In this document: positions 1-9,124 of the stretch, one piece after another
Layout: each line of letters starts with the position of its first letter
How positions within the stretch are numbered: position 1 is the first letter of the stretch
Source: Clostridiaceae bacterium UBA6110
Lineage (GTDB): Bacteria > Bacillota > Clostridia > Clostridiales > Clostridiaceae
Length of the DNA: 64,000 nt
Direction: 5' to 3'
NCBI GenBank assembly: GCA_002428415.1
Contig: DIWI01000059.1
Coordinates: forward strand, 14,080 to 78,079
Made by a program: the position numbers and the translations under genes
The notes under the pieces: model-generated
The model's database searches: none
Seen by the model: only the letters and a program-made list of their open reading frames with translations
What the model was told of the DNA's origin: nothing

Positions 1-55
1 CTGAAAATAGGGCGAGGAGTACAACTATAAGTGCTGCTTTGATTCCTTTGTTCAT
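1..55 (-). CDS. N-terminus of an exported protein, cut by the window edge
   Basis: Only the first 18 codons are inside the window. They encode a lysine at positions 3 and 6 followed by a hydrophobic run (A-A-L-I-V-V-L-L-A-L-F-S), the beginning of a signal peptide or lipoprotein leader. The ATG on the minus strand is preceded by AAAGGA about ten bases upstream. The gene is divergent from rfbB. Function cannot be judged from this fragment. Confidence 0.55.
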   Translation of the reverse strand, partial: MNKGIKAALIVVLLALFS

Positions 56-183
56 GTTATGCACATCCTTTGCTGGTGATGGACTGTAAATCCCATCTAC
101 CGATTATGTTACCACCATTTTGTAAAGAAAGGTTAAAATTCAATTACACAATTCTTAACTGCTCATTAAAGATTGACGCCTCT

Positions 184-212
184 GTGACAATGTCTTAAGT
201 TTATATTATAAT
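184..212 (+). promoter_or_regulatory. Sigma-A-type promoter for rfbB
   Basis: GTGACA (184-189) and TATAAT (207-212) are separated by exactly 17 bases, five of six and six of six matches to the housekeeping consensus. It lies about 50 bases ahead of the rfbB start and is the best promoter in the divergent intergenic region. Assignment is by eye. Confidence 0.6.
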
Positions 213-264
213 GATTGTGGTAATTTATTATTTTTGGAAAATCATGCAATAAGCGGAGGTATAT

Positions 265-1320
265 ATGAAGACTTACCTTGTGACCGGAGGAGCCGGTTTC
301 ATAGGCTCAAATTTTGTGATCCATATGCTGAGTACATACGATGATGTGAAGATCGTAAACCTCGACAAGCTGACATACGCAGGGAACCTTGAGAACCTGA
401 AGAGTGTTGAAAGCAACAAAAACCATGTATTCGTGCAGGGGGACATCTGTGACAAGGAGCTTGTAGGCAGGCTTTTCAGCGAATATGACTTTGACTACGT
501 AATAAATTTTGCAGCGGAGTCCCACGTGGACAGGAGCATAAAGGAGCCTGAGGTATTCGCCTCGACAAACGTTCTGGGAACAGTGACGCTTCTTAATGCT
601 GCCAAGAGCGCATGGGAAAAGGATGGAGTCTGGAAGGAAGGAGCAAAGTTCCTTCAGGTATCGACTGACGAGGTTTACGGATCCCTGGGAGATACTGGAT
701 TCTTCATGGAGACAACTCCAATCGACCCGCACAGCCCATATTCCTCATCGAAGGCCGGAGCGGACATGATGGTCAAGGCATATGCCGACACCTTCAAAAT
801 GCCTGTAAACATAACAAGGTGCTCGAATAACTATGGACCATACCAGTTCCCGGAGAAGCTGATACCTCTCATAATCAACAACTGCCTGAACAAGAGGCAG
901 CTGCCGGTATACGGTGACGGACTTAATGTCAGGGACTGGCTTTATGTTGTGGATCACTGCAAGGCGATAGACCTTGTAGCAAGGAACGGAAGGCTCGGAG
1001 AAGTCTACAACGTAGGCGGACACAACGAGAGGACCAACATACACATAGTAAAGACGATAATCGCATACCTCAATGAAAATGTGGACGAAACCATCACTGA
1101 GGACCTTATCAAGTACGTTGAGGACAGGAAGGGTCATGACAGAAGATACGGAATCGACCCGACAAAGATAAGGGAAGAGCTTGGCTGGGAGCCTGAGACC
1201 ATGTATGAGGACGGCATAAAGCTTACCATACAGTGGTACCTGGACAACAAGGACTGGATGGAGCACATAACAAGCGGCTCATATCAGGAATATTACGACA
1301 GGATGTATTCCGGGAGGTAG
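265..1320 (+). CDS. rfbB: dTDP-glucose 4,6-dehydratase (RmlB)
   Basis: Second step of dTDP-L-rhamnose synthesis: oxidises and dehydrates dTDP-glucose to dTDP-4-keto-6-deoxyglucose in the cytoplasm using bound NAD. The 351-residue length is normal for the family. The N-terminal Rossmann motif TGGAGFIGSNF is at residues 7-17, the family STDEVYG segment is near residue 133, and the YSSSKAGAD segment carries the catalytic Tyr-x-x-x-Lys. The ATG follows a GCGGAGG ribosome site. It is the first gene of the polysaccharide locus, with rfbC starting three bases after its stop; rfbD and rfbA lie at 13.3-15.1 kb, so the complete pathway is present. Confidence 0.97.
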   Translation: MKTYLVTGGAGFIGSNFVIHMLSTYDDVKIVNLDKLTYAGNLENLKSVESNKNHVFVQGDICDKELVGRLFSEYDFDYVINFAAESHVDRSIKEPEVFASTNVLGTVTLLNAAKSAWEKDGVWKEGAKFLQVSTDEVYGSLGDTGFFMETTPIDPHSPYSSSKAGADMMVKAYADTFKMPVNITRCSNNYGPYQFPEKLIPLIINNCLNKRQLPVYGDGLNVRDWLYVVDHCKAIDLVARNGRLGEVYNVGGHNERTNIHIVKTIIAYLNENVDETITEDLIKYVEDRKGHDRRYGIDPTKIREELGWEPETMYEDGIKLTIQWYLDNKDWMEHITSGSYQEYYDRMYSGR

Positions 1321-1322
1321 TT

Positions 1323-1880
1323 ATGGGTAAATTCAAGTTCACTGAAGCTGAGATAAAGGGTGTATTTGTGATAGAACCTACACTGTTCGGAGACGACAGG
1401 GGTTACTTCATGGAAACCTACAACTATCAGGAGTTCAGCGAGAACGGACTTCCGATGCAGTTCGTGCAGGACAACCAGAGCAAATCCAGGAAAGGAGTGC
1501 TTAGAGGACTCCATTTCCAGTCAGAGATGCAGCAGGGAAAACTCGTAAGGGTAATCAGCGGCGAAGTGTTCGATGTTGCTGTCGACCTCAGGAAGGGCTC
1601 TGAAACATACGGCAAATGGCAGGGAGTAAGGCTGTCTGCGGAAAACAAGAAGCAATTTTACGTACCTGAGGGCTTTGCCCACGGTTTCATCGTCCTTTCA
1701 GAGACTGCTGAATTCGTGTACAAGTGCACGAACCTCTATGCCCCTCAGTTTGAGGGCGGCATACTCTGGAACGATCCGGGAATTGGAATCGAGTGGCCTC
1801 TTGAAGGCATTGATGAGGTACTGCTGTCGGAAAAGGACAGGAATGCAGGAACTCTCGCTGAAAAAAGAATAGAGCTATAG
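1323..1880 (+). CDS. rfbC: dTDP-4-dehydrorhamnose 3,5-epimerase (RmlC)
   Basis: Third step of dTDP-L-rhamnose synthesis, a cupin-fold epimerase acting at C3 and C5. The 185-residue protein begins MGKFKFTE and shows the family hallmarks: GDDRGYFMETY near residue 25, GVLRGLHFQ with the catalytic histidine near residue 60, and VPEGFAHGF near residue 119. An open frame continues upstream to 1233 inside rfbB, but the ATG at 1323 has a well-placed GGAGG and gives the usual family length, so it was chosen. Followed by two hairpins before the exporter genes. Confidence 0.96.
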   Translation: MGKFKFTEAEIKGVFVIEPTLFGDDRGYFMETYNYQEFSENGLPMQFVQDNQSKSRKGVLRGLHFQSEMQQGKLVRVISGEVFDVAVDLRKGSETYGKWQGVRLSAENKKQFYVPEGFAHGFIVLSETAEFVYKCTNLYAPQFEGGILWNDPGIGIEWPLEGIDEVLLSEKDRNAGTLAEKRIEL

Positions 1881-1886
1881 GAATCC

Positions 1887-1919
1887 TGACCATATTTTTA
1901 TCTATTAAAAATATGGTCA
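1887..1919. other. Perfect 14-bp inverted repeat after rfbC
   Basis: TGACCATATTTTTA (1887-1900) is followed by a five-base loop and its exact reverse complement (1906-1919). It starts six bases after the rfbC stop. There is no T-run after the right arm in either direction, so it is not a classic intrinsic terminator; it could be a weak terminator, an RNA 3'-end stabiliser or a protein site. Confidence 0.6.
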
Positions 1920-1945
1920 TCTGATTATTTAAATAATGGTGCTGC

Positions 1946-1975
1946 TTTCTGAGCCCTAAGGGGCTTTCTCAGAAA
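1946..1975 (+). terminator. Second hairpin between rfbC and the ABC exporter, possible attenuator
   Basis: TTTCTGAG (1946-1953) pairs with CTCAGAAA (1968-1975) around a CCC/GGG inner stem. The right arm is followed by only a short T-run (ATTTTG), and the exporter ribosome site comes about ten bases later. This placement suits partial termination or an RNA element separating rfbBC from wzm-wzt expression. Weak evidence. Confidence 0.4.
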
Positions 1976-1992
1976 TTTTGTTAGGTGGTCAT

Positions 1993-2769
1993 ATGTTAAA
2001 GAAGATCAAAGAAATAACTATCTATAAGGAACTCCTGTTCAACCTTACCAGCAAGGAGCTGAAGCTGAAATACAAGAATTCCGCTTTGGGATTCTTCTGG
2101 TCGTTCCTGAATCCCCTTCTGATGCTTACAGTATATACGTTTGCATTCAGGTTCATCATGAAGGTACAGATTGAGAACTACAGCCTGGTACTTCTGGCAG
2201 GACTCCTGCCCTGGAACTTCTTCAATGCGTCCGTGCAGGGAAGCACGATGTCACTGGTGAACAATTCACAGCTTATCAAGAAGGTCTATTTTCCAAGGGA
2301 GATAATACCCTTGTCTTTAATCATGAGCAATTTCGTCAACTTCCTCATGACATTGATAGTGCTGTTCGCTGCAATGATGCTTTTTGGAGTGCCGCTTGGC
2401 ATAAACATTCTTATGCTTCCTGTTGTGCTGATTCTCCTTGTCATGTTCACCACAGGCTTAAGCCTCATGCTTTCTGTACTTAATGTATATTACAGGGATA
2501 TCTCCCATTTTACTGAGATCCTGTTCATGGCATGGATATACCTTACGCCTGTAATATATTCGTTCTCCATGATACCTGAAAAGTACAGGGTGTTCCTGAT
2601 GCTTAATCCTATGACTCTGGTAGTCGAGCTTATAAGGGACACCACAATCAGGAATGTATTTCCGGATTTGAAGTTCCTGATAGCACTGATTATTGTAGCT
2701 TCCATTACTCTTGCTGTCGGGCAGGGAGTGTTTACAAAGCTCGAACGCGACATAGCAGAGCGGATATAG
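1993..2769 (+). CDS. ABC-2 polysaccharide export permease (Wzm/TagG type)
   Basis: Membrane half of an ABC exporter that moves undecaprenyl-linked polysaccharide across the cytoplasmic membrane. The protein begins MLKKIKEITIYKEL; its N-terminal interfacial region contains the family segment LKLKYKNSALGFFWSFLNPLL, followed by about six hydrophobic segments and the ILFMAWIYLTPVIYS stretch typical of Wzm/TagG permeases. Start chosen at ATG 1993 after AGGTGG rather than at TTG 1978. Its ATPase follows 11 bases after the stop. O-antigen-like rhamnan, teichoic acid and secondary wall polymer are all possible cargoes. Confidence 0.93.
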   Translation: MLKKIKEITIYKELLFNLTSKELKLKYKNSALGFFWSFLNPLLMLTVYTFAFRFIMKVQIENYSLVLLAGLLPWNFFNASVQGSTMSLVNNSQLIKKVYFPREIIPLSLIMSNFVNFLMTLIVLFAAMMLFGVPLGINILMLPVVLILLVMFTTGLSLMLSVLNVYYRDISHFTEILFMAWIYLTPVIYSFSMIPEKYRVFLMLNPMTLVVELIRDTTIRNVFPDLKFLIALIIVASITLAVGQGVFTKLERDIAERI

Positions 2770-2780
2770 GGGGTGGAAAT

Positions 2781-4049
2781 ATGGCAGTGATAGAATTCAA
2801 GGATGTAAACAAGAAGTTCAAGCTATACCAGAACCTCAGCTATTCGATCAAGGAAATCTTCATCAATACGATGCTTAGAAGATGGAGGCTGCAGGTTGCA
2901 TACCACCCGGTCCTTACAGATGTATCCTTCAGGATTGAAAAGGGAGAGACTGTAGGGATAATCGGAGAAAATGGAACTGGAAAAAGCACCACTCTCAAGC
3001 TGATCTCAAAGATATTATATGCCGACAGCGGAGACGTACTGGTGAACGGCAAGGTATCAGCGCTCCTGGAGGTAGGTGCCGGCTTCCAGCCAGACCTCAC
3101 AGGCAGGGAGAACGTGTTCCTATATGGTTCAATACTCGGGCTCTCAAAGGCAACCATAACAAAAAAATACGATGAGATAGTTGCGTTCGCGGAGATGGAG
3201 GAATTCATGGAATCCCCTGTCAAGAACTACTCATCAGGTATGTACATGAGACTGGCATTCGCTGTAGCGATAAATGTCGACCCGGACATACTGATCATCG
3301 ACGAGGTCCTGGCGGTAGGCGATGAAGCCTTCCAGAAGAAGTGCATAGAAAAGATACTTTCGTTCAAGAGGCAGGGCAAGACCATCGTATTCGTGTCACA
3401 TGACATGGGGATGGTGGACAGGATCTGCGACAGGGTAATCTTCATCAAGAAGGGCGGACATATAGTTGAAGGCTCGACGGATGACATGATCAACCTTTAC
3501 AGGAGACTTGTATATAACATTGTGGACGAACCTGAGGCTCAGCCGGTCGGCGAGAACGGCAAGGTGAAGCTGATGCTTCATGAATCACATTCTCACCCCA
3601 TGAACAACAGGTATGGAAACAGGAAGGTGGAGATATCCAGGATCTACTTCTCTGATGTCGATGGCAATATAAAGAACAGGTTCGATACTGGCGAAGACAT
3701 AGCTGTCAATGTGGAGCTTAAACGAAATTCTGATGTCGATGAAATAGTGTTCGGTTATGCAGTCCATTCTGAGGGCGATGTCCTAGTGTCTGGAAGCAAT
3801 TCCCGCAACCAGCATGTCATATTGAAGAACCAATCGGATAATGCCCGGTTCAGGCTTATAATCAGCAATGTGCTGCTTGAAGGCAGATACCAGTTCACAG
3901 CAGAAATCCACAGCTCCGACCAGATTGACCAGTATGACATCCTCGACAGGCAGTATGAATTCATGGTCGACCAGGAAACTATTGACGGAAACGGGCTGGT
4001 TAAGCTGCCAGTGGCATGGGAGATACCGGAAGAGAGCAGCCAGAGATGA
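2781..4049 (+). CDS. ABC exporter ATPase with C-terminal carbohydrate-recognition domain (Wzt/TagH type)
   Basis: Cytoplasmic ATPase partner of the upstream permease. Walker A GENGTGKST is at residues 62-70, the signature region is YSSGMYMRL, and Walker B is ILIIDEVLAVGD. After the roughly 240-residue nucleotide-binding domain there is about 160 residues of beta-rich sequence, matching the Wzt C-terminal domain, which in well-studied O-antigen exporters recognises the finished chain terminus. Length 422 residues fits that architecture. The stop overlaps the next start (ATGA), indicating translational coupling to the following glycosyltransferase. Confidence 0.93.
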   Translation: MAVIEFKDVNKKFKLYQNLSYSIKEIFINTMLRRWRLQVAYHPVLTDVSFRIEKGETVGIIGENGTGKSTTLKLISKILYADSGDVLVNGKVSALLEVGAGFQPDLTGRENVFLYGSILGLSKATITKKYDEIVAFAEMEEFMESPVKNYSSGMYMRLAFAVAINVDPDILIIDEVLAVGDEAFQKKCIEKILSFKRQGKTIVFVSHDMGMVDRICDRVIFIKKGGHIVEGSTDDMINLYRRLVYNIVDEPEAQPVGENGKVKLMLHESHSHPMNNRYGNRKVEISRIYFSDVDGNIKNRFDTGEDIAVNVELKRNSDVDEIVFGYAVHSEGDVLVSGSNSRNQHVILKNQSDNARFRLIISNVLLEGRYQFTAEIHSSDQIDQYDILDRQYEFMVDQETIDGNGLVKLPVAWEIPEESSQR

Positions 4050-5011
4050 GAGCTGACATTGTAGTCCCGAATTACAACGGCTGCAGGCATATGGAGCTTC
4101 TTGCAAGGTCGCTAGCAGCGCAGGATGACAGAGGCTTCAGGGTGATTCTCGTGGACAACGGTTCAGAGGATGGCAGCCCGGAGCTCTTCGAGAAGCTTTC
4201 AACTGAGCTGGGACTTGACTTCGTGGTTGTAAGAAATGGAGCCAACCTTGGATTTCCAGCAGCTGTGAATGCAGGTATAAGGATTTCCGGAACTGAAATC
4301 GTGATCCTCCTGAACAATGACATAGAGGCTGACCCGTCATTCGTGAGAGAGCTTAAGAAGTGCATAGAGTCCAAGCCAGAGGCATTTTCGGTCCAGTCAA
4401 GGATGATGCGCTTCGATGACAGGGATAAGTTAGATGATGCGGGGGACGGCTACACCATACTAGGCTGGGGCTACAAGACCGGAGACGGGAAGAAGGCTGC
4501 AAACTACCCGAATGAGAGGGAGATATTCAGCTCCTGCGCAGGAGCTGCAGCATACAGAAAGAGTGTATTTGACAAGATCGGATTGTTTGACGAGTCCTTC
4601 TTCGCCTACCTTGAGGACATGGACATATCGTGGAGAGCTAAGATTGCAGGCTATACCAACCACTTCTGCCCGGATTCAGTGGTATACCACGTTGGAAGCT
4701 CATCCACTGGCGGCAGAAGGTCATCATTCAAAATGAAGCTTGTGCCGAGGAATAACATATGGCTCGTATGGAAGAATATGCCTCTTGTGTTTCTCGTGTT
4801 GAATTTTCCATTCATCGCATCAGGGATACTCATTAAGGGCGCTGCATTCGCTCTGATGGGCTTTGGAAGAGAATACTGGGGTTCTGTAGGCAAAGGATTA
4901 AAGACCCTTGCAGAAGTCAGGAGAGGCCCATTCAGGCTGAAGGATACAGGAAGGCATATTGGAATCCAGCTGGAACTGATTGCTGGAGTCTGGAATCTGA
5001 TCAGGAAATGA
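4046..5011 (+). CDS. Family 2 glycosyltransferase, rhamnosyltransferase-like
   Basis: Cytoplasmic-face transferase building the polysaccharide repeat from a nucleotide sugar. The GT-A fold is shown by the N-terminal IVVPNYNG, VDNGSEDGS, the metal-site variant LLNNDIEAD, and the acceptor-region LEDMDISWRAKIAG. A hydrophobic stretch near residues 245-275 suggests membrane association. The 321-residue form starting MRADIVV was chosen because its ATG overlaps the Wzt stop. WbbL/RfbF-like rhamnosyltransferases share this layout and a rhamnose pathway is encoded alongside, but donor specificity cannot be read from sequence. Confidence 0.88.
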   Translation: MRADIVVPNYNGCRHMELLARSLAAQDDRGFRVILVDNGSEDGSPELFEKLSTELGLDFVVVRNGANLGFPAAVNAGIRISGTEIVILLNNDIEADPSFVRELKKCIESKPEAFSVQSRMMRFDDRDKLDDAGDGYTILGWGYKTGDGKKAANYPNEREIFSSCAGAAAYRKSVFDKIGLFDESFFAYLEDMDISWRAKIAGYTNHFCPDSVVYHVGSSSTGGRRSSFKMKLVPRNNIWLVWKNMPLVFLVLNFPFIASGILIKGAAFALMGFGREYWGSVGKGLKTLAEVRRGPFRLKDTGRHIGIQLELIAGVWNLIRK

Positions 5012-5024
5012 GAACGGAGGACCT

Positions 5025-5879
5025 ATGGACGTTTCAATAATCATTGTCAACTACAATACGATGGAGCTTACGGAAAAGGCCATGGATTCCGTTGTGAATA
5101 CGGTCAAAAACCATTCATATGAGATAATTCTGGTGGATAACGGTTCTGTAGATGGAAGCATCGAGGCTTTCAGGAAAAGAGAGGACATCATATTCATCGA
5201 GACTGGTGAAAACCTTGGCTTTTCAAAGGCGAACAACATAGGTATAAGGGCCTCGAAAGGCGACAGGGTACTGCTCCTTAATTCCGATACGGTTGCAAGA
5301 TCAGGCGCAATAGACAGATCCATAGAGTATATGGATTCCACAGGCGTGAAGGTTCTTGGCGCCAAGGTGGTTCTTCCTGATGGAAGTTTGGACAAGGCGT
5401 GCAAAAGGTCATTCCCCACGCCTGCGAATTCCGTCTGGCACTACATGTACCTCGACAGGCTGTTCAAGGGGAGCGAGACCTTTGGAGCATATAATCTGAC
5501 ATATCTCGACGAAGACGAGATAGGCATGGTGGAGTGCATCATGGGAGCATACATGATGGTGGACCGTGAGGTCATAGACAGCGTGGGTCTCCTTGACGAG
5601 GATTTCTTCATGTATGGTGAAGACATCGACTGGTGCTACAGGATGGGCGAAGCCGGATACGGCATAATATACTATCCTGAGGCAGTGATCACGCATTACA
5701 AGAAAGCAAGCTTCAACAAGAGGAGAAAGGAGTCCATAAGGGAGTTCTACGACTCAATGTGGATATTCTACGAAAAGCATTATAAGGAAAAATACGGGAA
5801 GGGTGTCTCTTTGGCGATGTATGCCGGCATAAAGGGAAAAATGGCCCTGGACCTTGCAATAAATTCGCTGAAGAGGTGA
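5025..5879 (+). CDS. Family 2 glycosyltransferase, WbbL-like
   Basis: A second GT-A transferase of 284 residues starting MDVSIIIVNYNTMELT after an ACGGAGG site. VDNGSVDGS, the metal-binding LLLNSDTVA and the C-terminal MYGEDIDWCYRMGEAGY segment are clear. It resembles the preceding protein but lacks the extended hydrophobic tail. Rhamnosyl transfer is the best guess because dTDP-rhamnose is made by this locus and WbbL-type rhamnosyltransferases share these motifs. It ends one base before the phosphoglycosyl transferase gene. Confidence 0.87.
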   Translation: MDVSIIIVNYNTMELTEKAMDSVVNTVKNHSYEIILVDNGSVDGSIEAFRKREDIIFIETGENLGFSKANNIGIRASKGDRVLLLNSDTVARSGAIDRSIEYMDSTGVKVLGAKVVLPDGSLDKACKRSFPTPANSVWHYMYLDRLFKGSETFGAYNLTYLDEDEIGMVECIMGAYMMVDREVIDSVGLLDEDFFMYGEDIDWCYRMGEAGYGIIYYPEAVITHYKKASFNKRRKESIREFYDSMWIFYEKHYKEKYGKGVSLAMYAGIKGKMALDLAINSLKR

Positions 5880-5880
5880 T

Positions 5881-7287
5881 TTGGCCGTGATAAAGAAAAA
5901 CCAGAAGATACTTAATATGCTGCAGTTCGTGCTGGACATGGCGGCTATCCTCTTGTCAATAGCAGCATCATGGTACCTGAGGTTCCACTCAGGGTTAGTG
6001 CCAATATGGTTTCCAGGGGTCCTTTCATTCTGGGATTATTTCAATCCGGTCGTTATGTTCCTGCCGTTCTTTGCTGTTTGCCTCTATCTGTTCAAGCTGT
6101 ACGATCCTCAGAGGAAGAATACTTTCTCTGAGGAGATCTATTCAATAGTTAAGGCAAACAGCACAGGGATATTCATATTTGTCCTGTTCCTTTTCCTGTC
6201 AAAGCAGATGCACTATTCAAGGGTGATGCTTGCGCTGCATGTGGTGCTCGTCAACCTGATCATGGTAGCGGAGAGGGGATCCATAAGGCTGATGCTAAGG
6301 AGAATGAGAGCAAAGGGGTATAACCTCAAGCACATCATACTTGTCGGCGATAGCGATGCATCGAGAAGGATAATTCATTCCATGGCTTCAAACAGGCACT
6401 GGGGATACAACATAATAGGAGTTATCAGTACCGGACTTGTCGATACTGATTTCCCGGCAAAGCATCTTGGGATACTTTCTGACCTTGAGGAAGTGATAGC
6501 CAGGGAAAATGCCGACGAAGTGTTCATAACCCTTGAACTGAATGAATATAAGGTAGTTGACAAGATAATAAGGGTGTGCGAAAAGGCGGGAGTCAAGACG
6601 TACATAGTCCCTGACTACTACAGGTACCTTCCTGCAAGGCCATTTGTTGAGGATGTTGATGGTCTTCCGATAATAAACATCAGGTACATACCTCTCGACA
6701 ACCCTGTGTATGCATTTGCGAAGAGGGCCCTGGACATATTGATTTCGGGACTTGGACTGATTGCAATAAGCCCTATGCTTTTGATTGTCGCTATTCTTGT
6801 AAGGCTGGATTCTCCAGGACCTGTAATTTTCGTGCAGGAAAGGGTGGGGCTTAACAGAAAAAACTTCAACATGTACAAGTTCAGGTCAATGAAGCTTCAG
6901 ACGGATGAAGAAGAGCATGACAAGTGGACCACCAAGGATGACCCGAGGAAGACCAAGGTAGGGAATTTCATAAGGAAAACAAGCATCGATGAATTTCCTC
7001 AGCTCTTCAATGTGCTGAAGGGTGACATGTCACTGGTGGGTCCGAGACCTGAGAGGCCCTACTTTGTCGAGAAGTTCAAGGAAGAGGTACCGAGATACAT
7101 GATAAAGCATCAGGTAAGGCCTGGAATAACCGGATGGGCGCAGGTCCAGGGCTGGAGAGGAGACACCTCGATAGTCAGAAGAATCGAATGCGACATCTAC
7201 TATATCGAGAACTGGAGCCTGATCTTCGATGCAAGGATATTCCTGATGACTTTCTTCAAGAGGAAGGTCAAGGAGAACGCCTACTAG
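5881..7287 (+). CDS. Undecaprenyl-phosphate glucose/galactose phosphotransferase (polyprenyl phosphoglycosyl transferase)
   Basis: Starts polysaccharide assembly by moving a sugar-1-phosphate onto undecaprenyl phosphate at the membrane. The 468-residue protein has the WbaP/CpsE layout: four to five N-terminal membrane segments (residues 10-120), a Rossmann-like CoA-binding-fold middle domain (about 140-260), then the catalytic domain from about residue 283 with KRALDIL, DSPGPVIFVQERVG, MYKFRSMK, IDEFPQLFNVLKGDMSLVGPRPERP. The start is TTG with AAGAGG just upstream; GTG two codons later is an alternative. Phosphoglycosyl initiation combined with a Wzm/Wzt exporter is consistent with an ABC-dependent pathway. 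Confidence 0.94.
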   Translation: MAVIKKNQKILNMLQFVLDMAAILLSIAASWYLRFHSGLVPIWFPGVLSFWDYFNPVVMFLPFFAVCLYLFKLYDPQRKNTFSEEIYSIVKANSTGIFIFVLFLFLSKQMHYSRVMLALHVVLVNLIMVAERGSIRLMLRRMRAKGYNLKHIILVGDSDASRRIIHSMASNRHWGYNIIGVISTGLVDTDFPAKHLGILSDLEEVIARENADEVFITLELNEYKVVDKIIRVCEKAGVKTYIVPDYYRYLPARPFVEDVDGLPIINIRYIPLDNPVYAFAKRALDILISGLGLIAISPMLLIVAILVRLDSPGPVIFVQERVGLNRKNFNMYKFRSMKLQTDEEEHDKWTTKDDPRKTKVGNFIRKTSIDEFPQLFNVLKGDMSLVGPRPERPYFVEKFKEEVPRYMIKHQVRPGITGWAQVQGWRGDTSIVRRIECDIYYIENWSLIFDARIFLMTFFKRKVKENAY

Positions 7288-7303
7288 AATATAAATGAAC
7301 TGA

Positions 7304-9109
7304 ATGGATGTGGTCATCACGGCACTGATTCATGGGATAGGAAAAATAAATAAGGCGATGAAGATTGCCATAAAGGATCCCGTGTATGCAGTGAGGCTTA
7401 TAAAGGGGATCAGAAGGCACGGCATAAAGTGGGCTCTCGACAAGTCAAAGGGCAGGCTTTTTGCCGAGTCATTGACAAGAGGATACTCATACGATGAAGA
7501 GGAGCACCTCGATACTGATGCAATGCTTAAGGGATTGGCAAGGAAGCCCATCATTTCAGTGGTAATGCCTGTCTATAATGTTGAGACAAGGTGGCTCGAT
7601 GAGGCTGTCAGGTCGGTATTATCAAGTACCTATGATAATTACGAGGTGATAATCGTTGATGACTGCTCCACAGACAATAGAGTTACAAAATACCTTGGCT
7701 CTCTATCAGATTCAAGGGTGAAAGTAGCAAGAAACGTAGAAAACCTGGGGATATCAGGAACCAGCAACAGAGGTGTTGAAGAAGCTTCTGGCGAATATAT
7801 AGTCATGATGGACAATGATGACCTGATCCACAGGAACGCTTTGCTTCACATAGCTGCTGCTATAGTGGAATCCGAACCGGACGTCATCTATTCTGACGAA
7901 GACAAGACGGACCAGGATGGAATAAGGAAAGCTCCATTCTATAAGCCTGACTGGTCACCTGACCTGCTTCGCAGTCAGATGTACATCGGCCACATATTCG
8001 CCTTCAGAAAGGAATTCTTCATTGAAACCGGCGGCTTCCGAGAAGAATTCGACGGGGCTCAGGATTATGACCTTGCGCTCAGGATGTCTGAGCTTACTTC
8101 AAGGATATGCCACATACAAAGGGTCCTCTACTCATGGAGAGAACTGCCATCATCAACTGCCATGAATCCGGATTCGAAGCCGTATGCCCACACTGCTGGC
8201 TTAAAGGCTCTGGATGGTCATCTTAAGAGGGTGTTCGGGCAGGGTGCTTTCGCTGACGAGACTGACCAGTGGTATGTATATGATGCCAGGTACCCGATAA
8301 TTCTGGAAAACCCCTTGGTTTCGTTGATCATAAATCAGAACCCTGGATGTGAAATTGCAATTGACCTTTTAGCAGGAATAGCTGATTCTAAAGGTAAACT
8401 TGAATGCGAGGTCATTCTCCCAAAGAATCTGTCCATAGATAGTAAAGCCCTGGAGGCTCTTAAAAGTTCAAAGGTAGAAATCAAGCAGGTCGACATTGCT
8501 GCTGAATCATCATGGATTGAGAGAATGCGATCTGGTGCAGGTGCAGCAAAAGGAGAGATCCTTATATTTGTTGATGGAAGTGCGAACGTAACTACAAAGG
8601 GCTGGATTACAAGGCTTGCTGAAAAGGCTCTGAGGCCAGGTACGGGATTTGTCGGAGCGTTGATTGAAGACGAAAAGGGTGTAATTTTGAGTGCTGGTTT
8701 GACAATCGACAGAAATGGAGGAGTAGTAGAACTTTTCAAAGGTGCCCCGACTGTACATTTCGGAACACCGTTCACATCCCCGATAGTAACCAGGAATGTG
8801 ATGGGTGTAAGCAGCATACTCATGGCAGCATCCAGAGAGACATTTGATAAATCTTCAGGTTTCAGTGAGGTATTGGGCAGACTGGAAACTAGTCTCAGAA
8901 TCTGTGAGAAATGCTATGATTCGGGGCTTTTCAACATTTATGATCCATTCGTCAAGGTAGTAGTAAAACAGGTTGAATGTTGTGTGGAGGAATATATGGA
9001 TCAAACCAGGAGCAAAGCATCAAAGCTTTCAGATCCGTATACAAACCGAAATCTTTTGATTGATGCAGGATTGCCCAGGATCACCATACAGCAGGATAAG
9101 TTCCTGTAG
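7304..9109 (+). CDS. Large two-domain family 2 glycosyltransferase, C-terminal domain degenerate
   Basis: First of three adjacent paralogues. After a basic leader (IRRHGIKWAL near residues 37-45), the first GT-A domain (about 82-310) is intact: VVMPVYNVE, IIVDDCSTD, MMDNDDLIH with the metal-binding triad at 170-172, then YSDEDK and EEFDGAQDYDLALRM. The second half aligns with the C-terminal glycosyltransferase domain of the next protein but has lost the acidic motif: the equivalent strand reads IFVDGSANV near 421-429, and the domain entry is LIINQN. It is therefore probably one working enzyme fused to a structural remnant. No good ribosome site precedes ATG 7304; ATG 7358 is a possible alternative. 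Confidence 0.85.
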   Translation: MDVVITALIHGIGKINKAMKIAIKDPVYAVRLIKGIRRHGIKWALDKSKGRLFAESLTRGYSYDEEEHLDTDAMLKGLARKPIISVVMPVYNVETRWLDEAVRSVLSSTYDNYEVIIVDDCSTDNRVTKYLGSLSDSRVKVARNVENLGISGTSNRGVEEASGEYIVMMDNDDLIHRNALLHIAAAIVESEPDVIYSDEDKTDQDGIRKAPFYKPDWSPDLLRSQMYIGHIFAFRKEFFIETGGFREEFDGAQDYDLALRMSELTSRICHIQRVLYSWRELPSSTAMNPDSKPYAHTAGLKALDGHLKRVFGQGAFADETDQWYVYDARYPIILENPLVSLIINQNPGCEIAIDLLAGIADSKGKLECEVILPKNLSIDSKALEALKSSKVEIKQVDIAAESSWIERMRSGAGAAKGEILIFVDGSANVTTKGWITRLAEKALRPGTGFVGALIEDEKGVILSAGLTIDRNGGVVELFKGAPTVHFGTPFTSPIVTRNVMGVSSILMAASRETFDKSSGFSEVLGRLETSLRICEKCYDSGLFNIYDPFVKVVVKQVECCVEEYMDQTRSKASKLSDPYTNRNLLIDAGLPRITIQQDKFL

Positions 9110-9124
9110 AGTTAGGAGCAAATA

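Noticed and set aside
1887..1919. Calling the 14-bp inverted repeat an intrinsic terminator
   Set aside because: No T-run follows on either strand and the downstream genes share the same direction and function.
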